Origin: an uncultured Coriobacteriaceae bacterium | GTDB lineage: Bacteria > Actinomycetota > Coriobacteriia > Coriobacteriales > Atopobiaceae | Direction: 5' to 3' | Assembly: GCA_902779675.1 (NCBI GenBank) | Contig: CACZCK010000021.1 | Coordinates: 1 to 64,000, forward strand | Length of the DNA: 64,000 nucleotides | In this document: positions 50,011 through 57,868 of the stretch, one piece after another | Layout of the letters: every line of letters begins with the position of its first letter | How positions within the stretch are numbered: position 1 is the first letter of the stretch | Position numbers and translations under genes: made by a program | The notes under the pieces: model-generated | What the model was told of the DNA's origin: nothing | Seen by the model: the letters and a program-made list of their open reading frames with translations, nothing else | Database searches by the model: none

Positions 50011-50991
50011 ATGGATACCGAACGAGACATCAATAGCGGTCGGACAACCGGCCCGATAGGCCGTTTTGCCCCCACGCCGTCGGGTCGCATGCACCTGGGC
50101 AACGCCTTCTCGGCGCTCATGGCGTGGCTTGGCGCGCGGTCTGCTGGTGGTCGCATGATCATGCGCGTCGAAGACCTCGATCCACGCGCGCAAGACCGCG
50201 AGCGGGCCGAGCTGCTCATGGCCGATCTCGACTGGCTCGGCCTCGACTGGGACGAGGGCCCCTACTACCAAAGCGAGCGCACCGACATCTATCACGCCGC
50301 CGTAACCAAACTGGACGAGCTCGGCCTCACCTACCCCTGCTTCTGCACTAGGTCACAGTTGCATGCGGCAAGCGCCCCACACGCCTCTGATGGCACGTAC
50401 GTGTACCAGGGCACCTGCCGCGACCTCAGCCCGCAGGAACGCAAGCAACGCGCGATTGTTCGCCCGCCCGCCACGCGCCTGCACGTGCCCGACGCCAGAG
50501 ACCCAGCAGGCACCGTCACATTCTGCGACCTGGTCTATGGTCCGCAAACCGAGGTGCTCGCTCGCGACTGCGGCGACTTTCTTGTGAGGCGCAGCGACGG
50601 GGTGTATGCCTACCAGCTGGCCGTGTCGGTGGACGATGCCCTGATGGGCGTGACTCAGGTGGTACGCGGGCGCGACCTTTTGGGCAGCGTGGCGCGGCAG
50701 AGCTATCTCATGGGGCTGCTTGGACACCAGCCTCCTTCGTATGCGCACGTCCCCCTCTTGGTAGCTGCGGACGGTCGGCGCCTGTCCAAGCGCGACCTCG
50801 ACCTCGATCTTGGCGCAATGCGTGAGGCCGGTGTGCGTCCACAGCGTGTGGTGGGCATGCTTGCCCATGCAGTCGGCCTCGCCCAAGACGGCGAGGAAAT
50901 CACGCCGCAGATGCTGCTCGATCGCTTCTCGTGGGAGACCGTTGCGCGGCATCGCGTTGACATTGTGGTGAACTCGGAAGTTCTTCTATGA
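50011..50991 (+). CDS. gluQ: Glutamyl-Q tRNA(Asp) synthetase
   Basis: A 326-residue class I synthetase-like enzyme lacking the anticodon-binding domain of GltX. The ATP motifs are FAPTPSGRMHLGN (HIGH region) and RLSKRD (KMSKS region), with Cys residues of the zinc site in CFC and YQGTC. Such proteins attach glutamate to queuosine in tRNA-Asp. The short length and lack of a C-terminal helical cage favour GluQ over a true glutamyl-tRNA synthetase. It is divergent from arcC and precedes a tRNA-Ser gene. Confidence 0.9.
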   Translation: MDTERDINSGRTTGPIGRFAPTPSGRMHLGNAFSALMAWLGARSAGGRMIMRVEDLDPRAQDRERAELLMADLDWLGLDWDEGPYYQSERTDIYHAAVTKLDELGLTYPCFCTRSQLHAASAPHASDGTYVYQGTCRDLSPQERKQRAIVRPPATRLHVPDARDPAGTVTFCDLVYGPQTEVLARDCGDFLVRRSDGVYAYQLAVSVDDALMGVTQVVRGRDLLGSVARQSYLMGLLGHQPPSYAHVPLLVAADGRRLSKRDLDLDLGAMREAGVRPQRVVGMLAHAVGLAQDGEEITPQMLLDRFSWETVARHRVDIVVNSEVLL

Positions 50992-51046
50992 GTTTGTGTT
51001 GTGGCGAAGGCCCCTGTTGGGGTATGATTCCTTAGCACCAAATAAC

Positions 51047-51136
51047 GGAGAGCTGACCGAGAGGCCGAAGGTGCTCGCCTGCTAAGCGAGTATAGGAGTG
51101 ATCCTATCTGGGGTTCGAATCCCCAGCTCTCCGCCA
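51047..51136 (+). tRNA. tRNA-Ser (GCT)
   Basis: The 90-base gene folds with acceptor stem GGAGAGC/GCTCTCC (51047-51053 with 51126-51132). The anticodon arm is CTCGC-CTGCTAA-GCGAG, with anticodon GCT reading AGC/AGU. It has a long class II variable arm (TAGGAGTGATCCTA), T-arm CTGGGGTTCGAATCCCCAG and encoded CCA (51134-51136). Confidence 0.97.
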
Positions 51137-51146
51137 GAATCATCGG

Positions 51147-51175
51147 GCAGGTACGGAGACGTACCTGCTTTTTTG
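51147..51175 (+). terminator. Terminator of tRNA-Ser
   Basis: A 9-base-pair stem GCAGGTACG (51147-51155) with 51160-51168 and a 4-base loop is followed by six T residues. Confidence 0.92.
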
Positions 51176-51176
51176 T

Positions 51177-51513
51177 TGCCGCGGGTCCGTACTGGGGATT
51201 CGAACCGCAAGGTCTTGGCAGGCCAGTGGCCTGCCAAGGGGTGAGGAGCGAAGCGACGAACCCTTTGAGCGCTGCCGAAGGCAACGCGGGAATCCCCCTG
51301 TCATGGGGCTCTTTTCATTTCCGGGGAACGCGCGTGGATTCGAACCGCAAGGTCTTGAACATGGCCTCGTGCCTGCGCATTCACGGTTTCACCATGTTTT
51401 GACCAGATATCAAATCCATCTCCCGACTCCCTATAACTGCCCCGTTTTCCTGCGTCTTTATGCTCTTCGCACTCAATTGGCCGAAAGAGCGCCAACTTCT
51501 TTGGGTTTTGTCC
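51177..51513. repeat. Repeat-rich noncoding region between two tRNA genes
   Basis: A 22-base sequence beginning GGATTCGAACCGCAAGG occurs twice in direct orientation (51196-51217 and 51336-51357). Its start is the complement of a tRNA T-arm (GGTTCGAATCC), so these look like tRNA-derived fragments. A nearly perfect palindrome, CTTGGCAGGCCA-G plus complement (51214-51238), follows the first copy. GGGGCTCTTTTCAT (51305-51318) recurs as the terminator of the next tRNA. This looks like debris from recombination or integration at tRNA genes. No protein gene is seen. Confidence 0.6.
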
Positions 51514-51542
51514 TTGACACCCCGTGGCCAGAGTGGCATTCT
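51514..51542 (+). promoter_or_regulatory. Predicted tRNA-Arg promoter
   Basis: TTGACA (51514-51519, perfect -35) is followed after 17 bases by CATTCT (51537-51542), 11 bases before the tRNA-Arg 5' end. Confidence 0.75.
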
Positions 51543-51553
51543 ACTTCTTGCAC

Positions 51554-51630
51554 GCGGCGTTACCTCAGCTGGATAGAGGGCCTGACTACGAATCAGGACG
51601 TCACAGGTTCGAATCCTGTACGCCGCACCA
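51554..51630 (+). tRNA. tRNA-Arg (ACG)
   Basis: The 77-base gene has acceptor stem GCGGCGT/ACGCCGC (51554-51560 with 51620-51626). The anticodon arm is CCTGA-CTACGAA-TCAGG with anticodon ACG (A34 probably edited to inosine), T-arm ACAGGTTCGAATCCTGT and encoded CCA. Confidence 0.97.
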
Positions 51631-51640
51631 CGAATTCCCG

Positions 51641-51662
51641 GAGCCCCTTCAGGGGCTCTTTT
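51641..51662 (+). terminator. Terminator of tRNA-Arg
   Basis: Stem GAGCCCC/GGGGCTC (51641-51647, 51652-51658) with loop TTCA is followed by TTTT. Confidence 0.9.
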
Positions 51663-51707
51663 CATATGCATTGGGTGTGCCGCCCCAAGACCTGGCCCCA
51701 AGCCCCC

Positions 51708-52079
51708 CTATGCCTCGGTTGACCGATAGAGCGCGTCGCCCTCACTCGTCCACGCGGCATAGCCATACCGCTCCTGAGCCTTGTCGAACAGGTCCATGAG
51801 GTCAGAGAGCGTGGGCACGTCGTCTGCTTGGCCAAAGAAGCGCGCCAGGGCGTCACTTGCCTGCGCCTGCGCCACCCCAAACACCCGGCCACACACCTCG
51901 GCGCCGCACATGAGCTTGTGCCCGTGCCTTGCCGCACCATAGGCGAGTTGCGTCACGGGGCCGCGAGAGCTCTCCATCACCATAAGGGACTCCCCCTCGA
52001 TCAGCGAAACGCACCGAACCTCCCCCTGTTCCTCGACTTCTGCCAAAATCCGCTCCGTCGCGCGCACCTCTGCCGCCAT
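51708..52079 (-). CDS. Uncharacterised 123-residue protein behind a candidate LexA box
   Basis: No family is recognised. The protein is soluble, with an N-terminal helix-strand region (AAEVRATERILAEVEEQGEV, then RCVSLIEGESLMVMES), a middle segment with Cys-Gly pairs (KLMCGAEVCGRVFG) and an acidic, aromatic C-terminus. The first half alternates hydrophobic residues in a way that could suit a small alpha/beta sensor-like fold, but that is speculative. ATG at 52079 follows GGAGGTG. Its promoter carries a LexA-like site at the predicted transcription start, so it may be induced by DNA damage. It lies downstream of serS in the same direction. Confidence 0.7.
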   Translation of the reverse strand: MAAEVRATERILAEVEEQGEVRCVSLIEGESLMVMESSRGPVTQLAYGAARHGHKLMCGAEVCGRVFGVAQAQASDALARFFGQADDVPTLSDLMDLFDKAQERYGYAAWTSEGDALYRSTEA

Positions 52080-52096
52080 GCCGCACCTCCGAGACT

Positions 52097-52110
52097 AGAA
52101 CATTTGTTCG
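52097..52110 (-). promoter_or_regulatory. Candidate LexA (SOS) box
   Basis: On the minus strand the sequence is CGAACAAATGTTCT. It matches the Gram-positive/actinobacterial SOS consensus CGAAC-N4-GTTCG at all but the last base, and the inner bases AAAT fit the RNRY preference. It lies directly after the predicted -10, over the expected start of transcription. Confidence 0.6.
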
Positions 52111-52111
52111 T

Positions 52112-52140
52112 ATTGTAACGTATAATAAGGGGCGGCACAA
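52112..52140 (-). promoter_or_regulatory. Promoter of the 123-residue protein gene
   Basis: TTGTGC (52135-52140) and TACAAT (52112-52117) are separated by 17 bases on the minus strand. The -35 falls inside the loop and arm of the upstream serS terminator hairpin. Confidence 0.65.
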
Positions 52141-52151
52141 GGGGCCGCCCC
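52129..52151 (-). terminator. Hairpin after serS
   Basis: An 8-base-pair stem GGGGCGGC (52129-52136) with GCCGCCCC (52144-52151) is followed on the minus strand by TTATTATA. It overlaps the next gene's promoter. Confidence 0.65.
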
Positions 52152-52190
52152 AAAATAGTTACGCAAAGTCCACTAGGCGTAAAGCCGTCC

Positions 52191-53474
52191 CTACTCGGGA
52201 ACGATGGTCTCCACGCCGCCCATGTACGGCACGAGCACCTCGGGCACGGTGATGGTGCCGTCGGCGTTCTGGTAGTTCTCAATGACAGCCGCCATGGTGC
52301 GCCCCACCGCCAGGCCGGAGCCGTTGAGCGTGTGCGCATAGCGGGTGCCCTTGAAGTTGGCGGGGTCGCGGTACTTGATGTTGGCGCGACGTGCCTGGAA
52401 GTCCCAGCAGTTGGAGCAGCTCGAGATCTCCTTGTAGGCGTTGTAGCTGGGCAGCCACACCTCGACGTCGTAGGTCTTGCAGGCGCTGAAGCCGATGTCG
52501 CCGGTGCACAGGTTGATCACGCGGTGCGGGAGCTTGAGCAGGCGCAGGATCTCCTCAGCCTCGTCTGTCATGCTCTCCAGCTGGTTCATGGAGTCCTCGG
52601 GCGTGGCAAACTTGACCATCTCGACCTTGTCGAACTCGTGCACGCGGATGATGCCGCGGGTGTCGCGACCAGCGCTGCCGGCCTCCTCGCGGAAGCACGG
52701 CGTAAAGGCGCAGTACCACAGCGGCAGCTTGTCGGCGTCGAGCACCTCGTCGCGGTGCAGGTTGGTGAGCATGACCTCTGCCGTGGGAATGAGGTAGAGG
52801 TCGGGATTCACGTGGTAGAGGTCCTCCTCGAACTTGGGCAGCTGGCCCGTGCCAAAGAGGGTGGCGGCGTTGGTGACCACCGGCGGCCACCACTCCTTGA
52901 AGCCGGCCTTGGTGTGCGTGTCGATCATAAAGTTGATGAGCGCGCGCTCGAGGCGGGCGCCCATGCCGCCCAGCACGTAGAAGCGGCTGCCGGCGATCTT
53001 GACGCCACGGTCGAAGTCGATGATACCCAGCTCGGGACCAAGATCCCAGTGGGCCTTGGCCTCGAAGTCAAACTCACGCGGAGTGCCCCAGCGCCTCACC
53101 TCGGGGTTGTCGTCCTCGCTCTCGCCGTAAGGCACGCTCTCGTGGGGGATGTTGGGGATGCCGGCCACCAGGTCAAAGAGCTCCTGGTCGACCTCGCTGC
53201 GGCGCGTCTCGAGCTCGGCGATGCGGCTCTTGTTGGCAGCGACCTTGGCCTTGGCAGCCTCGGCCTCGTCGCGCTTGCCCTCGCGCATCAGCTGGCCAAT
53301 CTGCTTGGAGGCGGCGTTGCGCTCCGCCTGCAGGCCCTCGACCTCGACGATCGTGGAGCGGCGCTCCTCGTCGAGCTCGAAGAAGCGCTCGCGGTCCCAG
53401 TGCGCGTTCTGGCGAGAGGCGCAGGACTTGTCGACCGCATCGGGGTTCTCACGTACAAACTTGATGTCGAGCAT
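52191..53474 (-). CDS. serS: Seryl-tRNA synthetase
   Basis: A 427-residue class II synthetase. The N-terminal tRNA-binding coiled coil (about 30-105) is rich in charged residues. The catalytic core has motif 2 ([27 protein letters not shown] region around the FREEAGSAG core) and motif 3 ([19 protein letters not shown]). ATG at 53474 gives the conserved [13 protein letters not shown]-terminus; longer upstream frames are not supported. Confidence 0.97.
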   Translation of the reverse strand: MLDIKFVRENPDAVDKSCASRQNAHWDRERFFELDEERRSTIVEVEGLQAERNAASKQIGQLMREGKRDEAEAAKAKVAANKSRIAELETRRSEVDQELFDLVAGIPNIPHESVPYGESEDDNPEVRRWGTPREFDFEAKAHWDLGPELGIIDFDRGVKIAGSRFYVLGGMGARLERALINFMIDTHTKAGFKEWWPPVVTNAATLFGTGQLPKFEEDLYHVNPDLYLIPTAEVMLTNLHRDEVLDADKLPLWYCAFTPCFREEAGSAGRDTRGIIRVHEFDKVEMVKFATPEDSMNQLESMTDEAEEILRLLKLPHRVINLCTGDIGFSACKTYDVEVWLPSYNAYKEISSCSNCWDFQARRANIKYRDPANFKGTRYAHTLNGSGLAVGRTMAAVIENYQNADGTITVPEVLVPYMGGVETIVPE

Positions 53475-53666
53475 GGCGGATGCCGTCCTTTCCGCAGGAA
53501 CAACGTCGTGTTGGTGGGAGCGGCACACGTGGGCCACTCCAAGCCACCCAAGTATATACTTGTGTCTGCAAACGGCCAAAGAACGCGCGGGAACCACAGA
53601 GCCGCGCCGTCATATGACACGACCCGAGGCGCCTGGCACGTCTCGGCAGAACTAGGGGTGTACAAC

Positions 53667-53882
53667 ATGGACTTGATCGTCAACGGTTTTAAGTGGCTCT
53701 TTCAGACGCGCGCGGGCGTGATTTCCCTGCTGGTGGGAGGCATCATCCTGTTCTTTGTCATCTCCGCTGTTCTCGAGGTGCGCACCCGCGCCCGCTACAA
53801 GAACCACGAGAAGAGCCCCGACGACTGGGACCTCTTTGACGACGAGAGCGGCTGGAGCGACTTCGAAAGCGACAACCAGTAG
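53667..53882 (+). CDS. Small single-pass membrane protein
   Basis: A 71-residue protein. One membrane helix (GVISLLVGGIILFFVISAVLE, roughly 17-37) is followed by a basic stretch (RTRARYKNHEK) and an acidic tail rich in Asp, Trp and Glu. The positive residues favour the C-terminus inside. No family is recognised. ATG at 53667 follows AGGGG at workable distance. It ends 12 bases before the nuclease-NTPase gene in the same direction, so the two are probably co-transcribed. Confidence 0.7.
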   Translation: MDLIVNGFKWLFQTRAGVISLLVGGIILFFVISAVLEVRTRARYKNHEKSPDDWDLFDDESGWSDFESDNQ

Positions 53883-53894
53883 CCGAGCCGCCCC

Positions 53895-55376
53895 ATGAAG
53901 CTCACCAGCCTCCAGGCACTCGCACAAGGGTTCAAGACCGTCCCGCAGGCGCTGCTGCCCGCGTTCGAGGCCCAACTGTCCGAGCGCACAGAGCCGCTGG
54001 CCGCAATCAAAGAGCACGAGGCACGATCGGTCATCCGTCTGGCAGAGGAGCTGCGCGCAAACGGCGCCACAAGTCCCCGCCATTTTGAGGGCTTTGCCTT
54101 CTCGTTCAGGATCCCTCAAATCAGCAGCGAGTTTGACCTGCTCAAAATATGTGATGGGGCGGTTGTCGACATCGAGCTCAAGATAGAGGACGTGGGTGTG
54201 GAGCGCATCGAGCGCCAGCTCACCCGCAACCGCTACTATCTCGCGCCACTCGAACGCACCACCTACACCTTCACCTATGTGGTCGACGAGGGCATGCTCT
54301 ACGAGATGGGTGAGGACGGCGTGCTCGTACGAACGAGCCTACAGCGGCTCGCGCAGGTGCTTGGGTCGCTCGGGCGCCCCTACCAGGGGCTCGTGGAGGA
54401 CCTCTTCAAGGCCAGCAACTACCTCGTCTCGCCGCTCAACGACACCGACCGCTTTCTGGCGGGCAGCTACTTTCTCACCAACCATCAGGCGCAGATCAAG
54501 ACGAGCTTCGAGGCTGCCTGCCACGAGACCGCTGGTTGCAGGCCAGTCGTCTTTCTGGTGTACGGCAGTGCAGGTACGGGCAAGAGCCTGCTGGTATACG
54601 ACCTCGCCAAGTCGCTCGACACGGGAAAGACAACCTGCGTCATACACTGCGGCCTGCTTTCCGAGGGGCACGAGCTGCTCAACGAACGACAAGAGCGGTT
54701 TCGCGTGGTCTCGGCAAAGGGGATCGAGCACGTGTCGCTGGAGGGCTACGGCGCGCTGTTGATCGACGAGGCGCAGCGCCTGTGGCCGAGCCAACTCAAG
54801 CGCATTGTGAGCTTTGCAATCGAGCGTAGGCTACCCCTCTACCTCTCGTTGGGCCGCCGGCAGGTGGTGTCGCAAAACGGTACGGAGCACGACGCCGAAC
54901 AGCTTGTGCGGTCGCTGTTTGCGCAGGTGAGCGTCTGGGAACTCTCGCGCAAGATCCGCACCAACCGCGAGCTGGCCGGCTTCATTCGCGCCCTCTTTGG
55001 CATCGCCGGCCACCCACGGACGGTGGCGACGCACGACGTCAAGGTCAGCTCGGCCGACGGCATCACCGGAGCCCAGGAGCTTGTGGACGCCTATCGCAGC
55101 GAGGGGTACCAGCTGATTGCCTACACCGACCGCTCCTCGGGCGAGCCGGTGCTCGACGAGATCGACACGGGCGGCTGCCCAAGCGCCAGCGAGGTGATCG
55201 GACAGGAGTTCGACCGCGTCGTGATGGTGGTAGGCGCGCGATTCTCGACGCCAGAGAGCGACTTCTACCGGCAGCTGCTCTTTCAGGGGCTCACGCGCGC
55301 CCGCAGCAAGATTGCACTCGTAGTGCTCGACAATCCCGAGCTGCTGGCACACCTGCTGGGCATCCTGGGTGCGTAG
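53895..55376 (+). CDS. Predicted PD-(D/E)XK nuclease fused to a DUF2075/SF1-type NTPase
   Basis: A 493-residue protein. Residues about 60-120 hold SSEFDLLKI, then VDIELK, then RQLTRNRYYLAPL. This matches the PD-(D/E)XK nuclease layout (Asp81, Glu94, Lys96 and a downstream Gln/Arg helix). Residues about 215-490 form a P-loop NTPase with Walker A YGSAGTGKS (224-231), Walker B LLIDEAQ (288-294) and C-terminal superfamily 1 motifs (VIGQEFDRVVMVVGARF and GLTRARSKIALVVL). The DUF2075/UvrD-like NTPase with a nuclease suggests nucleic-acid surveillance, perhaps antiphage defence. Restriction or repair roles are equally open. Confidence 0.75.
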   Translation: MKLTSLQALAQGFKTVPQALLPAFEAQLSERTEPLAAIKEHEARSVIRLAEELRANGATSPRHFEGFAFSFRIPQISSEFDLLKICDGAVVDIELKIEDVGVERIERQLTRNRYYLAPLERTTYTFTYVVDEGMLYEMGEDGVLVRTSLQRLAQVLGSLGRPYQGLVEDLFKASNYLVSPLNDTDRFLAGSYFLTNHQAQIKTSFEAACHETAGCRPVVFLVYGSAGTGKSLLVYDLAKSLDTGKTTCVIHCGLLSEGHELLNERQERFRVVSAKGIEHVSLEGYGALLIDEAQRLWPSQLKRIVSFAIERRLPLYLSLGRRQVVSQNGTEHDAEQLVRSLFAQVSVWELSRKIRTNRELAGFIRALFGIAGHPRTVATHDVKVSSADGITGAQELVDAYRSEGYQLIAYTDRSSGEPVLDEIDTGGCPSASEVIGQEFDRVVMVVGARFSTPESDFYRQLLFQGLTRARSKIALVVLDNPELLAHLLGILGA

Positions 55377-55484
55377 GCGCCTCACACTAAAGGCGCCCCT
55401 CGCGCAAAAGCCGCCCACACGAGTCCGTTTTCCTTTGCCTGCGCGAGGCGAACGTCGCTCCATGACGGGTATCTCCCCCACCAA

Positions 55485-55593
55485 AACGGCTAAATGTCCA
55501 AAATTTCGGACATTTAGCCGTTTCGTGTGTGATGTGTTTCTTTGTGTCGCACACAACTAGCCTAATTGTCCAAATTTTCGGACATTTAGCCGT
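55485..55593. repeat. Pair of near-identical palindromic 32-mers
   Basis: Two 32-base copies (55490-55521 and 55562-55593) match at 30 of 32 positions and share the right half TTTCGGACATTTAGCCGT. The first is the core of a perfect 15-base-pair inverted repeat (55485-55499 with 55508-55522) around AAAATTTC. The second keeps the TGTCC/GGACA core but lost pairing at the left edge. They lie after the nuclease-NTPase gene. Confidence 0.8.
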
Positions 55594-55804
55594 CTTGGGG
55601 TGCTTAATACCCTCTGGGGGTATGTTGTCCAAGCAGTCAGACCCTCGTGGCAGACGATCGGACACAAATCTGGGAGGGAGCAGCTTTGAAGGGGATGTTT
55701 CCGCAGGTAGACATACTTAAACAGGGGTCAGAACCGCACACTTTTTGTCCTATAACCCTTTTTGTCCTATAACCCCGACTTTGAGCGTACCCGTTCTTCA
55801 ATAA
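55594..55804. other. Noncoding stretch with a tandem 17-base repeat
   Basis: Together with the palindrome pair, about 460 bases here lack a convincing gene. A perfect tandem duplication of a 17-mer beginning CTTTTTGTCCTATAACC lies at 55741-55774. A TACCC/GGGTA mini-inverted repeat lies near 55608-55622. The base composition is more AT-rich than the neighbouring genes. Confidence 0.6.
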
Positions 55805-55826
55805 CAAAAAAGGCCCCGAGGGGCCT
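55805..55826 (-). terminator. Terminator of tRNA-Leu
   Basis: On the minus strand stem AGGCCC/GGGCCT (arms 55811-55816 and 55821-55826) is followed by TTTTTTGTTATT. Confidence 0.9.
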
Positions 55827-55835
55827 GAGGGTGCG

Positions 55836-55922
55836 TGGTGCGGGCGAAAGGACTTGAACCTTCACGGGGTTGCCCCCATACGGACCTGAACCGTACGCGT
55901 CTGCCAATTCCGCCACGCCCGC
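55836..55922 (-). tRNA. tRNA-Leu (CAG)
   Basis: The 87-base gene on the minus strand has acceptor stem GCGGGCG/CGCCCGC (55916-55922 with 55840-55846). The anticodon arm is TACGG-TTCAGGT-CCGTA with anticodon CAG. It has a class II variable arm, T-arm GGTTCAAGTCC and encoded CCA (complement at 55836-55838). A plausible promoter upstream is TTGCGC, 18 bases, TAGTAT. Confidence 0.97.
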
Positions 55923-56112
55923 GTGCAAGTAAGAATACTACTCCTACCCAGCACAGGCGCGCAAGACCCTATTTGCAGTTTTTTCTTGGGCGATTGACCA
56001 CAAGCCGCCATCCACACCGCGCACGACCTGCATCAACCAGTCGCAAGAGGGGTACACTAGAGCCAGCCCACATCGACCAATCACTCGCAGCTCAAACGAC
56101 GCAGGAAGGGCA

Positions 56113-57867
56113 ATGACAGAACCTCGCACCACACAGAGCCAGAGTGCTGTCGCGCGACAGCCATACGATGACGTCATCCTCAACCGCTACCGCATCATGA
56201 GCTCGAGCGGCACGGGTGGCTTCGGCACAGTGCTTGCCTGCTGGGACACCCGCCTACAGCGACGCGTGGCCATCAAGCGACTGCCGCTTACGGGCACCGG
56301 TGCCAGTGCGTCATCCACGCTGGGTGAAGCCTTGGCCGAGGCACGCACCTCCAGTCTGCTCGCCCACCCCAACATCGTCACGGTATACGACTTCGAGGTC
56401 GATGGCCCCTACGCCTACCTGGTCATGGAATACGTCGATGGCCTGACGCTCTCCGAGCTGCTCTCTCGCGTGGAGGGTGGTGTGCTCACCCACGACGAGG
56501 CGGCCTGCCTGGTGCAGTCGGTTGCCTCGGCCCTGGGCTACGCGCACGAGAACGGCGTGCTGCACATGGACATCAAGCCCACCAACATCATGGTGGACCG
56601 CACCGGTACCGTGAAGCTCTGCGACTTTGGCATGGCCACGCTCGCCTCGGCGGCCGGCTACGGCGGCGCGCGCGGCGGAACCGTGGGCTACATGCCTCCC
56701 GAACAGATCGAGGGTGACCTCGTGGACGAGCGGACCGACGTCTTTTCGCTGGCCGTGGTGGTGTGGCAGGCCCTGCTGGGAGCAAGCCCCTTTGCCGCGC
56801 CTACACCAGAGAAGTCGCTCTCGCTCATCCTCAAAGGTCCAGGCAAGCCCTCCAAGCAGGACCCCGGCCTGGCGGGCATGGCCGAGGAGGCCCTACTCGG
56901 GGCGCTGGCCCCCAACCCCTCCGCGCGCATCCCGTCGGTGGAGACGCTGGCCAAGGAACTCGTGTTCGCGCTGGGCGACCCAACCGCCGGCGCCGAGTCG
57001 CTGCGAGGCTTGGTGCTTCAGATTCCCGAAGAGCCCGACCAGGATCCCGACGACTGGGACGGCGAGCGCCTCCCACTGGCCGTCAGCCATCCGTGGATTC
57101 CCAAGGCCTTTGTCCGTCTGCTCTCCGCAGGCCTGGTGGCCTACCTCATCTGGCCTGTCGCCGTAAGCCTCCTGGAGAGCGACCCCACGGTGGCCTACGG
57201 CATCGCGGGCGCCTGCGGTCTGGCCACAGCCCTCTGGCCACCCCTCGGCTCGCTGTTGGCGGGGTCGGGGCTGTGCGTTGCCATCGCCTTGCATGCGGTC
57301 GGCGCCACACCGATGCTGCTCGCCATCGTCATGGCCGTGGTGTTGCTGGCATGGTGGGCTACCTGCGCCACGAGAAGCGACCTGTCCAGCGTGGCGTCGC
57401 TCCTTCCCGCCTGCCTGGGCTCTCCCATCGCAGGCATCGCCGTGACGGGCACCGCTCTGACCCCCGGCCGAGCGCTGTTCACGGCGCCAGTCGGCTGGTT
57501 CCTGGGCCGCATCTGGCCCGTTGCCGCCGCCTCGGGCTTTGCGCTCAACGGCATGGTCGACGCACTGCTCGCGCCACTTGCCTCGGGTCCCACGCTGCTG
57601 GCGCTCGGCGGCTGTATGGCCTCGGCGGCCATCTGCTCGGCCATTACCTGGCTGGGCACCTCAACGACTCACGCCGTCGTGGGCCAGGTGCTGGGATGCG
57701 CCATGCTCGTAGGCTCCCAGCTCGTGGCCGCACGGATGGAGAATGGCGGCATATGGGCAGACCCGTCATGGGGCAACACGGGCATTGCGGTACTCTTAAG
57801 TGTGCTTGTGTGTATCGCATGCGTCCTACATGGTCCGCGCGAGCAGGACCTCGAAAGCGAGGATTGA
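56113..57867 (+). CDS. Serine/threonine protein kinase with polytopic membrane C-terminus
   Basis: A 584-residue protein. The Hanks-type kinase (about 24-290) has the glycine loop SGTGGFGTV, ATP-binding Lys55 (VAIKR), the catalytic loop HMDIKPTNIM with Asp153 (HMD in place of HRD), DFG at 171-173 and the GTVGYMPPEQ activation segment. After an acidic juxtamembrane region (PEEPDQDPDDWDGE), residues about 335-575 contain some 7-9 hydrophobic helices. There is no PASTA sensor, unlike PknB. It heads a rightward cluster with FhaA, FhaB, PP2C and the SEDS-PBP protein, whose FHA domains are likely partners. Confidence 0.9.
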   Translation: MTEPRTTQSQSAVARQPYDDVILNRYRIMSSSGTGGFGTVLACWDTRLQRRVAIKRLPLTGTGASASSTLGEALAEARTSSLLAHPNIVTVYDFEVDGPYAYLVMEYVDGLTLSELLSRVEGGVLTHDEAACLVQSVASALGYAHENGVLHMDIKPTNIMVDRTGTVKLCDFGMATLASAAGYGGARGGTVGYMPPEQIEGDLVDERTDVFSLAVVVWQALLGASPFAAPTPEKSLSLILKGPGKPSKQDPGLAGMAEEALLGALAPNPSARIPSVETLAKELVFALGDPTAGAESLRGLVLQIPEEPDQDPDDWDGERLPLAVSHPWIPKAFVRLLSAGLVAYLIWPVAVSLLESDPTVAYGIAGACGLATALWPPLGSLLAGSGLCVAIALHAVGATPMLLAIVMAVVLLAWWATCATRSDLSSVASLLPACLGSPIAGIAVTGTALTPGRALFTAPVGWFLGRIWPVAAASGFALNGMVDALLAPLASGPTLLALGGCMASAAICSAITWLGTSTTHAVVGQVLGCAMLVGSQLVAARMENGGIWADPSWGNTGIAVLLSVLVCIACVLHGPREQDLESED

Positions 57868-57868
57868 C

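Noticed and set aside
51301..51722. Small frames overlapping the tRNA-Arg region
   Set aside because: They run through a tRNA gene, its promoter and terminator, and lack ribosome-binding sites.
53895..55376. A full restriction-modification or BREX-like system
   Set aside because: Only the nuclease-NTPase and a small membrane protein are present; no methyltransferase or other system genes adjoin.
55387..55665. A 92-residue minus-strand frame with two TAKCPK repeats
   Set aside because: The repeated peptide is only the translation of the duplicated 32-base palindrome; no start signal and no homologous domain.
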